Source: Bacillus sp. SG-1 (GTDB lineage Bacteria; Bacillota; Bacilli; Bacillales; Bacillaceae_B). From it: a stretch of 61,251 nucleotides of DNA. Within the stretch, counting starts at the first letter, position 1. Each line of letters starts with the position of its first letter. A model generated the notes under the pieces. It was given only the letters and a program-made list of their open reading frames with translations. It had not been told where the DNA came from and did not search any database. The DNA is taken from NCBI RefSeq assembly GCF_000181495.1, contig NZ_ABCF01000013.1, forward strand, positions 1 through 61,251, in the 5' to 3' direction. The position numbers and the translations under genes were made by a program. Below, piece after piece: positions 33,625 to 42,862 of this stretch.

Positions 33625-34818
33625 ATGAGCAATTATACATACAAAAGAATTCACCTGGTTGTCATGGACTCTGTTGGAATCGGCGAAGCGCCTGATGCTA
33701 AAGATTTCAATGATGAAGGGGCAGATACATTAGGGCATATTGCTGAGCATATGAATGGGTTGAATATGCCAAATATGGCGAAGCTCGGTTTATCAAATAT
33801 CCGAGAAATAAAAGGGATCGAAAAACAGGAAACTCCTTTGGCTTACTACACAAAGATGGAAGAAGCTTCTGTAGGGAAAGACACGATGACAGGCCACTGG
33901 GAGATCATGGGGCTGAATATCAGCCAGCCATTCAAAGTATATCCGGATGGGTTCCCTGAAGAATTATTGAAAGAACTTCAAGAAAAAACGGGTAGGGGAA
34001 TCATAGGCAATAAGCCGGCAAGCGGAACAGCCATTCTAGAGGAACTTGGCAAGGAGCATATGGAAACAGGTGCATTGATCGTTTATACATCAGCTGACCC
34101 TGTGCTTCAGATTGCGGCTCATGAAGACATTGTTCCAATTGAGGAATTATATAAAATTTGTGAAATCGCCCGCGAACTGACAAAAGACGAAAAATATCTT
34201 GTTGGCCGGGTTATCGCAAGACCATTTGTTGGTGAACCGGGGAATTTCAAACGTACTTCAAACAGGCATGATTATGCATTGAAGCCGTTTGAACGAACAG
34301 TCATGAACGAACTGAAAGATTCAGGATACGATGTCATTGCCCTGGGGAAAATCTCTGATATTTACAATGGGGAAGGTGTGACGGAATCTGTTCGAACCAA
34401 GCATAATATGGACGGAATGGATCAAATGGTCAAGTCTTTCGAGCAGGATTTCACCGGACTGAGCTTCTTGAATCTCGTGGATTTCGATGCATTGTTCGGT
34501 CATCGCCGCGATCCTGAAGGTTATGGTAAAGCCCTTGAGGAATTTGATGCCCGTCTTCCGGAAGTATTTGAAAGGATGACTGAAGATGATTTATTGATCA
34601 TTACAGCAGACCACGGTAATGATCCAGTACATCCTGGAACAGACCATACAAGAGAGTACGTACCTTTGCTGGTTTACTCTAAACGAATGAATGGCGGAAA
34701 AGAAATCCCTGTTCGCAAAACATTTGCAGACGTTGGAGCAACTGTTGCAGATAATTTTAATGTGAAGATGCCGAAATACGGCGAAAGTTTCTTGAAAGAA
34801 ATTACTAAGGAGTCTTGA
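33625..34818 (+). CDS. deoB: Phosphopentomutase
   Basis: 397 residues. Interconverts ribose/deoxyribose 1-phosphate and 5-phosphate, linking nucleoside breakdown to the pentose phosphate pathway. Alkaline-phosphatase superfamily: [14 protein letters not shown] near residue 12 (metal Asp), [10 protein letters not shown] with the catalytic Thr, and the metal site [24 protein letters not shown] near residue 325. GGAGGAAGAG precedes the ATG. punA starts 1 base after the stop, and pdp follows, making a complete nucleoside-phosphorolysis operon. Confidence 0.97.
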   Translation: MSNYTYKRIHLVVMDSVGIGEAPDAKDFNDEGADTLGHIAEHMNGLNMPNMAKLGLSNIREIKGIEKQETPLAYYTKMEEASVGKDTMTGHWEIMGLNISQPFKVYPDGFPEELLKELQEKTGRGIIGNKPASGTAILEELGKEHMETGALIVYTSADPVLQIAAHEDIVPIEELYKICEIARELTKDEKYLVGRVIARPFVGEPGNFKRTSNRHDYALKPFERTVMNELKDSGYDVIALGKISDIYNGEGVTESVRTKHNMDGMDQMVKSFEQDFTGLSFLNLVDFDALFGHRRDPEGYGKALEEFDARLPEVFERMTEDDLLIITADHGNDPVHPGTDHTREYVPLLVYSKRMNGGKEIPVRKTFADVGATVADNFNVKMPKYGESFLKEITKES

Positions 34819-34819
34819 G

Positions 34820-35635
34820 ATGAAATTTGAACAAATTGAAAATGCAGCTAACTTTTTAAAAAATAAATATACAGGGAAACCGGCAATCGGCCTCATTCTT
34901 GGGTCCGGCTTAGGCGTTCTCGCCGACGAAATTGAAAACCCGGTAGTTGTACCGTACAAAGAAATACCAGACTTTCCGGTCTCAACAGTAGCCGGGCATG
35001 CAGGACAATTAGTATTCGGAAGGCTGTCAGGAAAAGAAGTCGTAGCCATGCAAGGCAGGTTTCATTTTTATGAAGGCTACGGGTTTGATAAAGTGACCTT
35101 CCCTGTACGTGTGATGAAGGAATTGGGCGTGGAAACTCTTATTGTTACAAACGCAGCAGGTGGGGTGAATGAATCCTTTGAGCCTGGTGACTTAATGATC
35201 ATTTCCGACCATATCAACAATATGGGAGGGAACCCGCTGATTGGACCGAATGATGACCGTCTTGGCGTTCGATTCCCGGACATGTCAGAAGCCTATAGTA
35301 AATCACTTCGTGAGCTGGCAAGATCGACAGCTGAAAAGATCTCTCTCAAAGTAAGAGAAGGTGTGTATGTCGGCAACACTGGCCCGGTGTATGAAACACC
35401 TGCCGAGGTGCGTATGATCAGGACGCTTGGCGGAGATGCAGTGGGAATGTCGACTGTTCCGGAAGTGATTGTGGCAAGGCACTCAGGAATGAATGTGCTC
35501 GGAATTTCTTGTATTTCAAACATGGCAGCAGGAATTCTCGATCAGCCCCTTACTCACGATGAAGTAATTGAGACAACTGAGAAGGTCAGGGCAGACTTCC
35601 TCAACTATGTAAAAACCATCGTTAAATCGATGTAA
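34820..35635 (+). CDS. punA: Purine-nucleoside phosphorylase
   Basis: 271 residues, trimeric PNP family (PupG type, guanosine/inosine-preferring). Phosphate-binding GLILGSGLGVLADE, AGHAGQLVFG, GRFHFYEGYGFDKV, TNAAGGVNE, VYVGNTGPVYETPAEVRMIRTLGGDAVGMSTVPEVI. It splits purine nucleosides into base and (deoxy)ribose 1-phosphate, which deoB then isomerises. AAGGAG lies inside the deoB end. Middle gene of the deoB-punA-pdp operon. Confidence 0.96.
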   Translation: MKFEQIENAANFLKNKYTGKPAIGLILGSGLGVLADEIENPVVVPYKEIPDFPVSTVAGHAGQLVFGRLSGKEVVAMQGRFHFYEGYGFDKVTFPVRVMKELGVETLIVTNAAGGVNESFEPGDLMIISDHINNMGGNPLIGPNDDRLGVRFPDMSEAYSKSLRELARSTAEKISLKVREGVYVGNTGPVYETPAEVRMIRTLGGDAVGMSTVPEVIVARHSGMNVLGISCISNMAAGILDQPLTHDEVIETTEKVRADFLNYVKTIVKSM

Positions 35636-35694
35636 CAAACTGAGATTACAGGAAATAAATCTGTAAGATGACTATGTTTTTGAGGTGATTGGAA

Positions 35695-37005
35695 ATGAGA
35701 ATGGTTGATGTGATCGAAAAGAAACGGGATGGCCAGGAGCTTACCTCGGAAGAAATCAATTATTTTGTTGAAGGATATACAGATGGAAGCATACCGGATT
35801 ATCAAGCAAGTGCTTTGACTATGGCAATTTTCTTTCAGGGAATGACTGAAAGGGAACGAGCAGACCTTACAATGGCAATGGTCAAATCCGGCGACCAAAT
35901 CGATTTATCGGCGATTGAAGGGGTTAAAGTCGATAAGCATTCCACAGGCGGTGTCGGCGATACGACCACTTTGGTCCTTGGACCGCTAGTAGCAGCTGTT
36001 GGCGTTCCTGTAGCTAAGATGAGCGGAAGAGGTCTTGGCCATACCGGCGGAACGATTGATAAATTGGAAGCAGTACCTGGGTTTCATGTGGAAATAGATA
36101 ACGATGAATTTATTCGTCTTGTGAATGAAAACAAAATTGCCGTCATCGGACAAAGTGGAAACCTGACACCGGCAGACAAGAAATTGTATTCACTTCGGGA
36201 CGTAACGGCAACGGTTAACAGCATTCCGTTAATTGCGTCTTCCATTATGAGCAAAAAAATTGCAGCTGGTGCAGATGCAATCGTTCTTGATGTTAAAACA
36301 GGAGCAGGCGCCTTCATGAAAGATCTGGAAGATTCACAGAAACTGGCACAGGCGATGGTCAACATCGGCAACAATGTCGGCCGCAGAACTATGGCTGTCA
36401 TTTCTGACATGAGCCAGCCTCTTGGATTTGCAATCGGAAATGCCCTTGAAGTCAAAGAAGCGATTGACACTTTAAGAGGTGAAGGTCCTGAAGACTTGAC
36501 ACAATTGTGTTTAACTCTTGGAAGTCATATGGTTTATCTTGCAGGAAAAGCGGAGTCCCTGGAGGAAGCACGTGAAAAACTGGTTGCTGTTATGAAGGAT
36601 GGATCCGCTTTGAACAACTTTAAGCTTTTCTTGAAATCTCAAGGGGGCGACGAGTCGGTAGTGGATGATCCTGAAAGACTCCCGAAAGCAGCTCATATTT
36701 TCGAACTGGAAGCTAAACAGGACGGCTATGTATCGGAAATCATTGCCGATGCCGTTGGAACTGCTGCCATGTGGCTAGGTGCAGGAAGGGCCACTAAAGA
36801 ATCTGACATCGACCTCGCTGTAGGGCTGGAACTACGAAAGAAAATTGGTGACAAAGTTCAAAAAGGTGAATCTCTTGTAACCATCCACAGCAATACTGGT
36901 ACTATAGATGACGTTAAGGACAAACTTTACGAAAGCATCAAAGTGACAGAAAGCAAAGTGGAAGCTCCAATTCTCATCCATGGAGAAATCAAAGAAACTG
37001 AATAA
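35695..37005 (+). CDS. pdp: Pyrimidine-nucleoside phosphorylase
   Basis: 436 residues. Splits uridine, thymidine and deoxyuridine to base and pentose 1-phosphate. The N-terminal helical domain is followed by the phosphate loop [15 protein letters not shown] and [21 protein letters not shown] (residues about 75-130), [10 protein letters not shown], and the C-terminal barrel-sandwich-like domain ([19 protein letters not shown]). The frame opens at TTG 35689; ATG 35695 has GAGGTG seven bases upstream and gives the usual [13 protein letters not shown] start. In B. subtilis pdp sits with dra-nupC; here it has joined deoB-punA. Terminator follows. Confidence 0.95.
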   Translation: MRMVDVIEKKRDGQELTSEEINYFVEGYTDGSIPDYQASALTMAIFFQGMTERERADLTMAMVKSGDQIDLSAIEGVKVDKHSTGGVGDTTTLVLGPLVAAVGVPVAKMSGRGLGHTGGTIDKLEAVPGFHVEIDNDEFIRLVNENKIAVIGQSGNLTPADKKLYSLRDVTATVNSIPLIASSIMSKKIAAGADAIVLDVKTGAGAFMKDLEDSQKLAQAMVNIGNNVGRRTMAVISDMSQPLGFAIGNALEVKEAIDTLRGEGPEDLTQLCLTLGSHMVYLAGKAESLEEAREKLVAVMKDGSALNNFKLFLKSQGGDESVVDDPERLPKAAHIFELEAKQDGYVSEIIADAVGTAAMWLGAGRATKESDIDLAVGLELRKKIGDKVQKGESLVTIHSNTGTIDDVKDKLYESIKVTESKVEAPILIHGEIKETE

Positions 37006-37061
37006 TTACGGACATTAACGGTGCAAGGTACAAATGCATATAAATGTTCCTTAAATCACCT

Positions 37062-37098
37062 AAAGGCAGATGGTCAACATGACCATCTGCCTTTTTTG
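37062..37098 (+). terminator. Terminator after pdp
   Basis: AGGCAGATGGTC / GACCATCTGCCT, 5-base loop, then TTTTTT. Confidence 0.9.
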
Positions 37099-37171
37099 AC
37101 GTTCAAATAGCGGCTGCAACGACTAAGTTTTTTGTATTTAGAAAGTGTAAATCGTCCTTTTGTTTAAATGA

Positions 37172-37272
37172 GTTGAATGGAGCGGAAGGTGCGTGACCTC
37201 CTGCGGAACTAGCGGGACAGCCGAGGAGGCTCAACGCCCGCCCCGCGGAGTCTTGCACCTGGAGCGGAAATC
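37172..37272. repeat. GC-rich palindromic repeat, copy 4 (simple form)
   Basis: The clearest simple copy. GTTGAATGGAGCGG at the left, GGAGCGGAAATC at the right. Nested pairs: AGGTGC/GCACCT, GAC/GTC, GCGG/CCGC, GCGGG/CCCGC and AGCC/GGCT, one long hairpin. Its right tail continues to AATGTTTAAGAAAAGAGCG (about 37312), like the MITE end. Lies between pdp and dacF. Confidence 0.85.
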
Positions 37273-37340
37273 TGCATACTACTTATCATTAGCATAATGT
37301 TTAAGAAAAGAGCGATTTTACAAAATGATTGGTAAACCTT

Positions 37341-37368
37341 GTATAAAAAAGATAAGGATGGAAAAAAT
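37341..37368 (+). promoter_or_regulatory. Possible sigma-F promoter of dacF
   Basis: GTATA (37341-37345), 14-bp spacer and GGAAAAAAT (37360-37368), fitting the sigma-F pattern GTATA / GGNNANANT with a spacer one base shorter than usual. dacF is a sigma-F gene in B. subtilis. Confidence 0.5.
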
Positions 37369-37416
37369 GGGGCTATGTATGTTATGAAATTTTTCACATT
37401 GAATGGAGGACCAGTA

Positions 37417-38580
37417 ATGAGACGAATTATATCGGCCATCCTTATGTTAGTATTGATCACTTCTGCCTTTGCGCCGTTTGCTTCGGCAGAGGAGAAAAAG
37501 ACAGAATTGGCTGCGGGGGCTAAATCTGCTATTTTGATTGAAAGAGATACGGGAACGGTGCTATATGATAAAAATAGTCATGAGAAACTTCCGCCGGCAT
37601 CCATGACAAAAATCATGACCATGATCTTGATTATGGAAGCCCTCGATAAGGGCCAAATTAAATGGGAAGATGAAGTAAGAACAAGTGAATACGCTGCATC
37701 CATGGGCGGTTCACAAATTTTCCTTGAGCCTGGAGAAGTGATGACGGTTAAAGAGATGCTGCTTGGCATTTCAATCGGTTCTGCAAATGATGCGTCAGTT
37801 GCGATGGCAGAACACATTGCAGGCAGTGAAGAGGGCTTCGTAGAAAAAATGAATAACAAAGTGAAAGACCTTGGGCTTAAAGATACAAATTTTAAAAATC
37901 CAACAGGCCTTCCAGCAAGCGAACATTATAGTTCCGCACACGATATGGCAATGATGGCCAAGGAATTATTAAAATATCAGGAAATCACCAAGTATACGGG
38001 AACTTATGAGTCCTACTTGCGTGAAGATACAGATAAAAAATTCTGGCTGGTGAATACGAATAAGCTGGTCCGTTTTTATCCGGGCGTGGACGGACTGAAA
38101 ACCGGATTTACAAACGAGGCGAAATACTGTCTGACAGCTACTGCGAAGAAAGACAATATGAGGGTCATTGCCGTTGTATTCGGAGAGCCGACACCGAAGG
38201 ACCGCAATGCAGAAATAAGCAAGATGTTCGATTATGCATTCAGTCAGTATCAAACACAGCCTTTGTTTGAAAAAGGGGCAAGTGTCGGAAAAGCTGAAAT
38301 ATCAAAAGGGAAAGCAAAAGAAGTTGAAGCGATGACGAATGAGCCGATTTCCCTTTTAGCGAAAAAAGGTGAAAAGCTTGACGGTATCGAGAAAAAAGTG
38401 AAACTCCAGAAGTTGAAAGCTCCTGTTAAAAAAGGTGATACAATCGGGAAACTTGTCGTTGAAAAGGATGGGAAAACACTTTCCGAAACACCGCTGATAG
38501 CGAAAGAAGATGTTCCACAGGCAAGCTTTTGGCAGTTGTATAAGCGTGCATTCGGCATGTTTACGAAGAGCGGAAATTAA
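37417..38580 (+). CDS. dacF: D-alanyl-D-alanine carboxypeptidase, sporulation type
   Basis: 387 residues. Signal peptide MRRIISAILMLVLITSAF plus APFASA, then the penicillin-binding fold: Ser nucleophile in PPASMTKIMTM (SxxK), SAN in GISIGSANDAS, and KTG in GVDGLKTGFTNEA. A C-terminal PBP5-like beta domain ends in a probable membrane-associating helix (FWQLYKRAFGMF). It trims the terminal D-Ala of peptidoglycan peptides, regulating cross-linking of forespore wall. Start chosen at 37417 because GGAGGA is 6 bases upstream. Located just before spoIIAA, as in B. subtilis, but here 715 bp of repeats intervene. Confidence 0.93.
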   Translation: MRRIISAILMLVLITSAFAPFASAEEKKTELAAGAKSAILIERDTGTVLYDKNSHEKLPPASMTKIMTMILIMEALDKGQIKWEDEVRTSEYAASMGGSQIFLEPGEVMTVKEMLLGISIGSANDASVAMAEHIAGSEEGFVEKMNNKVKDLGLKDTNFKNPTGLPASEHYSSAHDMAMMAKELLKYQEITKYTGTYESYLREDTDKKFWLVNTNKLVRFYPGVDGLKTGFTNEAKYCLTATAKKDNMRVIAVVFGEPTPKDRNAEISKMFDYAFSQYQTQPLFEKGASVGKAEISKGKAKEVEAMTNEPISLLAKKGEKLDGIEKKVKLQKLKAPVKKGDTIGKLVVEKDGKTLSETPLIAKEDVPQASFWQLYKRAFGMFTKSGN

Positions 38581-38680
38581 GATATCTGCCTCCTAAATAA
38601 AAGGCTTTGTTAATTGATAGTGATGTTATTTAGAAAAAAGATAAATTATATAACTTCAAAGGTACTATCTTGTTCGAGTG

Positions 38681-39131
38681 AAGCGGAAGGTGTGCGACCT
38701 CCTGCGGGACTAGCGGGACGTCTAGCTCCAGCGCCAAGCCCCTCGGGGTCAAATAACCCTAAGAGAATAAAAGGAAGATCGCCTTTTTTTCTCTTAGGAA
38801 CATTTGCCTGTCGGGGCTAATCATGGCGCTTCCACTTTTGATGACAGGTGCGACCAAGGTTACGTACCCACCGGAACGTAACCCCACAGGGGCAGCCGAG
38901 GGAGGCCAATCTAGCTCCAGCGGCCGAGGGTCCGTACCCACTGAAACGGACTTAGTGACTAGCAGGTTTCGGTCTCTCTCTCCTTACGATAAGTCATTAT
39001 CGAATCGCTAACGCTCTTCGTGATTCCTTTATCTCATACAAGAGCCCTGAAATCTGTACGTCACTGAACGGCCGCTTCCGCTTTTTAGTTCACCGCCCGC
39101 CCCGCTGAGTCGTGCGCCTGTAGCGGAAATC
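38681..39131. repeat. Composite palindromic repeat, copy 5 (451 bp, with structured modules)
   Basis: Outer arms as in the simple copies (AGGTGTGCGACCTCCTGCGG and CCGCTGAGTCGTGCGCCT, pairing through G-T wobbles). Inside are two hairpin modules. Module 1, 38730-38830: AGCGCCA/TGGCGCT, AGCCCC/GGGGCT, CCTAAGAGAA/TTCTCTTAGG, AAAAGG/CCTTTT. Module 2, 38919-39076: AGCGGCC/GGCCGCT, AGTGAC/GTCACT, CAGGTTT/AAATCTG, with inner hairpins such as CGATAA/TTATCG. Related to 53271-53788. The gap 38581-39295 contains nothing else apart from the spoIIA promoter. Confidence 0.85.
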
Positions 39132-39230
39132 TAACCATTATTATGCTTAAGAAATCAACATTACACTTTTAACACAGCCAAATAAGAAAAACAGCATAAA
39201 ATGTCTAAATTCTTCTAGTTTTGTCTTCTA

Positions 39231-39260
39231 GAAGGATATTGGCTATACAGAGTAGAATTG
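39231..39260 (+). promoter_or_regulatory. Sigma-H promoter of the spoIIA operon
   Basis: GAAGGATAT (39231-39239) is a perfect RNAGGAWWW, a 12-bp gap follows, then GTAGAATTG (39252-39260), matching RNNGAATWW in all but the last base. spoIIA is sigma-H driven in B. subtilis. Spo0A boxes were not searched exhaustively. Confidence 0.75.
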
Positions 39261-39295
39261 ACTCACTATACGACAGAGAAGGAGGCCTGTGAATA

Positions 39296-39646
39296 GTGAG
39301 TCTTACTATTGGTCTAGAAGTAAAAAGTGATGTTCTTTGCATTCGTCTTAGCGGAGAACTGGATCATCACACAGCAGAACAGTTGAGGCAGCAAGCCTCT
39401 CAGTTGATTGAAGAGTATGGAATCAAGCACATCGTACTGAACTTGGAAGCCCTTGGATTTATGGACAGCTCGGGACTTGGTGTGATTTTAGGGAGATATA
39501 AACAAATTAAGCAAAAGCATGGAGAGATGGTTGTTTGTGCAATTTCCCCGGCAGTCAAACGATTATTTGAAATGTCAGGTCTTTTCAAAATCATTCGTTT
39601 AGAGCCGTCTGAAGAAAACGCATTACAAAGTTTGGGGGTTGCATAA
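39296..39646 (+). CDS. spoIIAA: Anti-sigma-F factor antagonist
   Basis: 116 residues, STAS domain. The phosphorylated serine is in [10 protein letters not shown] (Ser58), as in B. subtilis. Unphosphorylated SpoIIAA releases sigma-F from SpoIIAB in the forespore; SpoIIE reactivates it. GTG start with AAGGAGG upstream; an excellent sigma-H promoter sits 36 bases before the start. spoIIAB starts 2 bases after the stop: the classic spoIIAA-AB-sigF operon. Confidence 0.96.
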   Translation: MSLTIGLEVKSDVLCIRLSGELDHHTAEQLRQQASQLIEEYGIKHIVLNLEALGFMDSSGLGVILGRYKQIKQKHGEMVVCAISPAVKRLFEMSGLFKIIRLEPSEENALQSLGVA

Positions 39647-39648
39647 AC

Positions 39649-40089
39649 ATGAAAAATGAAATGAACATTCAATTCAGTGCTGTGAGCCAAAATGAATCGT
39701 TTGCACGTGTTACTGTGGCTTCATTTATCGCGCAGCTTGATCCAACGATGGACGAATTAACGGAAATCAAAACCGTGGTTTCAGAGGCAGTGACGAATGC
39801 CATTATCCATGGCTATGATAACAATCCCAATTGTTTTGTCTATATCTCGGTCAAGATGGAAGATGGGTTTATCGACTTGGAGATCAGAGATGATGGGGTC
39901 GGCATCCAGGATGTAGAGGAAGCGCGGCAGCCGTTATTTACAACCAAACCTGAACTGGAACGTTCGGGAATGGGCTTTACGATAATGGAAAACTTTATGG
40001 ATGAAATTGAAGTGAATTCGCAACCGGGAGCAGGCACAACCGTTCGTTTAAAAAAGCATTTAGCTAACAGTAAAGCGCTATGCAATTAA
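39649..40089 (+). CDS. spoIIAB: Anti-sigma-F factor / serine kinase
   Basis: 146 residues, GHKL ATPase fold: N-box [31 protein letters not shown], and [15 protein letters not shown] lid. It binds sigma-F before asymmetric division and phosphorylates SpoIIAA on Ser58. Middle gene of the operon; sigF follows about 12 bases after its stop. Confidence 0.96.
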   Translation: MKNEMNIQFSAVSQNESFARVTVASFIAQLDPTMDELTEIKTVVSEAVTNAIIHGYDNNPNCFVYISVKMEDGFIDLEIRDDGVGIQDVEEARQPLFTTKPELERSGMGFTIMENFMDEIEVNSQPGAGTTVRLKKHLANSKALCN

Positions 40090-40101
40090 GGAGCCATGCT
40101 T

Positions 40102-40863
40102 ATGGATGTGGAAGTTAAGAAGGACAAAGAGCAGAGCTTTTTAAAAGATACAGAAGTTAAAGAGCTCATAAAACGAAGCCAGGAAGGTGACCAGTCAGCC
40201 AGGGATACCATCGTTCAAAAAAATATGAGGCTGGTATGGTCGGTCGTTCAGCGGTTTTTGAACCGAGGGTATGAACCTGACGACCTGTTTCAGATCGGAT
40301 GTATCGGACTGCTGAAATCAGTTGACAAATTTGACTTGTCGTACGACGTTAAGTTTTCAACTTATGCGGTGCCCATGATCATCGGCGAAATCCAAAGATT
40401 TATCAGGGACGACGGGACTGTGAAAGTAAGCAGATCTTTAAAGGAAATGGGCAATCGGATCCGAAGGGCAAAAGACGAATTGTCAAAAACCTTTGGAAGA
40501 GTCCCGACCGTTAATGAAATTGCAGCCCATCTTGAACTGTCACCAGAGGAAGTCGTGATGGCACAGGAAGCGAGCAGGTCACCGTCCTCGATTCACGAAA
40601 CCGTATATGAAAATGACGGTGATCCAATTACACTTCTTGACCAGATTTCCGACACTTCAGACCAGAAATGGTTTGACAAAATCGCTTTGAAGGAAGCCAT
40701 CAGGGAACTGGACGAAAGAGAGCGGCTGATTGTCTACCTCCGCTACTACAAGGACCAGACCCAGTCGGAAGTCGCCGACAGGCTTGGAATATCCCAAGTT
40801 CAGGTCTCGAGGCTCGAAAAAAAGATCCTTCATAACATGAAAGAAAAACTGAATCTGACTTAG
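40102..40863 (+). CDS. sigF: RNA polymerase sigma factor, sporulation sigma-F
   Basis: 253 residues. Region 2 (NMRLVWSVVQRFLNRGYEPDDLFQIGCIGLLKSVDKFDLSYDVKFSTYAVPMIIGEIQRFIRDDG), region 3 (GRVPTVNEIAAHLEL) and region 4 helix-turn-helix (QSEVADRLGISQVQVSRLEKKI) are complete. The first forespore sigma factor. The ATG at 40096 is only 3 bases from AAGGAG; the ATG at 40102 is well spaced and gives MDVEVKK, identical to B. subtilis SigF, so I choose it. In B. subtilis spoVAA follows closely, but here 0.9 kb with a tandem array intervenes. Confidence 0.96.
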   Translation: MDVEVKKDKEQSFLKDTEVKELIKRSQEGDQSARDTIVQKNMRLVWSVVQRFLNRGYEPDDLFQIGCIGLLKSVDKFDLSYDVKFSTYAVPMIIGEIQRFIRDDGTVKVSRSLKEMGNRIRRAKDELSKTFGRVPTVNEIAAHLELSPEEVVMAQEASRSPSSIHETVYENDGDPITLLDQISDTSDQKWFDKIALKEAIRELDERERLIVYLRYYKDQTQSEVADRLGISQVQVSRLEKKILHNMKEKLNLT

Positions 40864-40865
40864 AA

Positions 40866-40897
40866 AAAGCAAACCGCGCTGGCGGTTTGCTTTTTGA
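40866..40897 (+). terminator. Terminator after sigF
   Basis: AAAGCAAACCGC / GCGGTTTGCTTTTT, loop GCTG. Confidence 0.9.
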
Positions 40898-40962
40898 TTG
40901 TGTAAGAAATATGGATGGGCCTCTAAGGTGCTAGGCCAGAATTCGTTGGTGTGTTTTTTAGA

Positions 40963-41490
40963 GGTAGGAATCCAGGGTCATTAGATCATCAAATCGAAGA
41001 AGTGTAGGAATGATGTAGGAGTGCAGGGGTAATTAGAGCATCAAATCGGAGAAGTGAAGGAATGATGTAGGAATCCAGGGTAATTAGAGCATCAAATCGG
41101 AGAAGTGAAGGAATGATGTAGAAATCCAGGGTAATTAGATCATCAAATCGGAGAAGTGAAGGAATGATGTAGGAATGCAGGGGTAATTAGAGCATCAAAT
41201 CGGGGAAGTGAAGGAATGATGTAGGAATCCAGGCGTAATTAGAGCATCAAATCGGGGAAGTGAAGGAATGATGTAGGAATCCAGGCGTAATTAGAGCATC
41301 AAATCGGGGAAGTGAAGGAATGATGTAGGAATGCAGGGGTAATTAGAGCATCACATCGAAGAAGTGTAGGAATGATGTAGTAGTGCAGGGGTAATTAGAG
41401 CATCAAATCGGAGAAGTGAAGGAATGATGTAGGAATCCAGGGTAATTAGAGCATCAAATCGGAGAAGTCTAGGAATGATGTATGAAACAA
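40963..41490. repeat. 51-52-bp tandem repeat array (10 units)
   Basis: CATCAAATCG or variants at 40987, 41039, 41090, 41141, 41193, 41245, 41297, 41349, 41401 and 41452. Unit: CATCAAATCGG, AGAAGTGAAGGAATGATG, TAGGAATCCAGGGTAATTAGAG. CATCA and TGATG can pair inside each unit. Related to the short array at 50.2 kb through CATCAAA and GAAATGATGTAGGA. From 41491 to 41750 nothing else was recognised. Confidence 0.92.
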
Positions 41491-41759
41491 GGTTAGGACA
41501 CCAAAGTTGAACTGACTAGGAAATGATTTGTTGCACCTCGCCCCTTTTTTTGATATTGAACATACAGACTCTGCCAAAACTGCCTTCCAGTGTTTCTCAA
41601 ACTCTCCCCCATATAAGTGATCCTTTATTGGTTGTTAAAATCTCTCCTCTAACAATTTTATATCTCCCCCAATTAAGGCCATTTGCGCTGAAACCCAGCT
41701 AATCCACATCTTTCAATTAGTTAGCAATTATTGGCTTCATGAAATTTTTGTCTGAAATC

Positions 41760-41766
41760 CATACTA
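41760..41766 (+). promoter_or_regulatory. Possible sigma-G -10 of the spoVA operon
   Basis: CATACTA is the sigma-G -10 consensus, 43 bases before the spoVAA start. TGAAAT at 41740 is a poor, close -35, so the assignment is tentative. Confidence 0.4.
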
Positions 41767-41809
41767 TTTATACAAGCAGGAAAATAATGTTGACCAGGAA
41801 GTGAGTAGG

Positions 41810-42430
41810 ATGGAAGGTTCAGTATATATTCGGCTTAGGCACAGTCTGCAAGTAAGACCGGAAAGCAGTATCCTGCTTGAAAATACTGCCCAGATTATCG
41901 CCCCTGAACATTATCTTCAGGCCATTAGAAAGATTGTTCTCCATAAGGTTACCAAAGAGGATAAGAACATTATCATTCTGGATCTTATGAGAGTGATTTC
42001 GCAGATAAAGGCTGTGCTTCCTGATGCAGATGTTCAGACGATTGGCCCTTCTCAGACGATCGTAGAAGTGGTGTATAAGCGAAAGAAAGTTTCACCCGCG
42101 CTTTTTGCAGGTGTCTGGCTCCTTTTGTTTATTGGTGCTGCTTTGGCCATCATGAATTTTCATGAAGATGTCAGCATGCGGGAGGTACATCAGCGGCTGT
42201 ACCTCATGGTGACAGGGAAGGAAGATCCTCACCCGTTATTGTTTCAGGTTCCTTATTCCTTTGGTTTGGGATTAGGGATGATCTTATTTTTCAACCATGT
42301 ATTCCGGAAGCGGATCAATGAAGAGCCCAGCCCTCTTGAAGTAGAAATGTTCAACTATCAGCAGGACCTCGATCGCTATGTGACGATGCATGAAAATAAA
42401 GAAAGCATGAAGCACCTGGATGACGATTAA
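41810..42430 (+). CDS. spoVAA: Stage V sporulation protein AA
   Basis: 206 residues. N-terminal soluble domain (VYIRLRHSLQVRP ... VTKEDKNIIILDLMRVI), then two membrane helices (FAGVWLLLFIGAALAIMNF and the SFGLGLGMILFF region) and the highly conserved NEEPSPLEVEMFNYQQDLDRYV. Part of the SpoVA system, which moves dipicolinic acid into the forespore and out at germination. The GTG at 41801 is in frame, but MEGSVYIRLRH from ATG 41810 aligns with relatives. spoVAB overlaps its end by 11 bases. Confidence 0.93.
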   Translation: MEGSVYIRLRHSLQVRPESSILLENTAQIIAPEHYLQAIRKIVLHKVTKEDKNIIILDLMRVISQIKAVLPDADVQTIGPSQTIVEVVYKRKKVSPALFAGVWLLLFIGAALAIMNFHEDVSMREVHQRLYLMVTGKEDPHPLLFQVPYSFGLGLGMILFFNHVFRKRINEEPSPLEVEMFNYQQDLDRYVTMHENKESMKHLDDD

Positions 42431-42842
42431 CATCCTATGGTTATGTTTTGTTGGGTTAGCGGGGGGACTTGCGGTTGGTTCGGGTTTTGTGGCTTTCTTG
42501 ACGGTACTGGGGATCATTCCCCGTTTAACACAGTTAACCAAGACGATGAAGATGATTCATTATTACGAGTGGGCGATAGTATTGGGGGCAACTGTTGGAA
42601 GCATCTTCAGTCTAAATGAATTTTCTCTTGGGTTTTCACCGTATCTTCTTGTTCCAGTCGGCTTGATGAGCGGGATCTTTGTCGGGATGCTTGCGGCAGG
42701 CTTGACCGAAGTGTTAAATGTTTTGCCCATTCTCACTAAAAGGATTGGAATTAATGACCGAATCATCACTCTTTTGATGGCTATTGTTTTTGGGAAAGTG
42801 CTTGGTTCGTTATTTCACTGGATCTACTTTGTTCGCCTATAA
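42420..42842 (+). CDS. spoVAB: Stage V sporulation protein AB
   Basis: 140 residues, four to five hydrophobic helices: [94 protein letters not shown]. It matches SpoVAB, an inner-membrane component of the DPA transport operon. Overlaps spoVAA and is followed after 20 bases by spoVAEa, not by spoVAC. Confidence 0.93.
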   Translation: MTINILWLCFVGLAGGLAVGSGFVAFLTVLGIIPRLTQLTKTMKMIHYYEWAIVLGATVGSIFSLNEFSLGFSPYLLVPVGLMSGIFVGMLAAGLTEVLNVLPILTKRIGINDRIITLLMAIVFGKVLGSLFHWIYFVRL

Positions 42843-42862
42843 ACCTTGAAAGGAGAACTCTT

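Noticed and set aside
38614..39011. Plus-strand frames of 62-68 residues and a 60-residue minus-strand frame
   Set aside because: They cross the composite repeat at 38681-39131; the same frames are not conserved in the related repeat at 53271.
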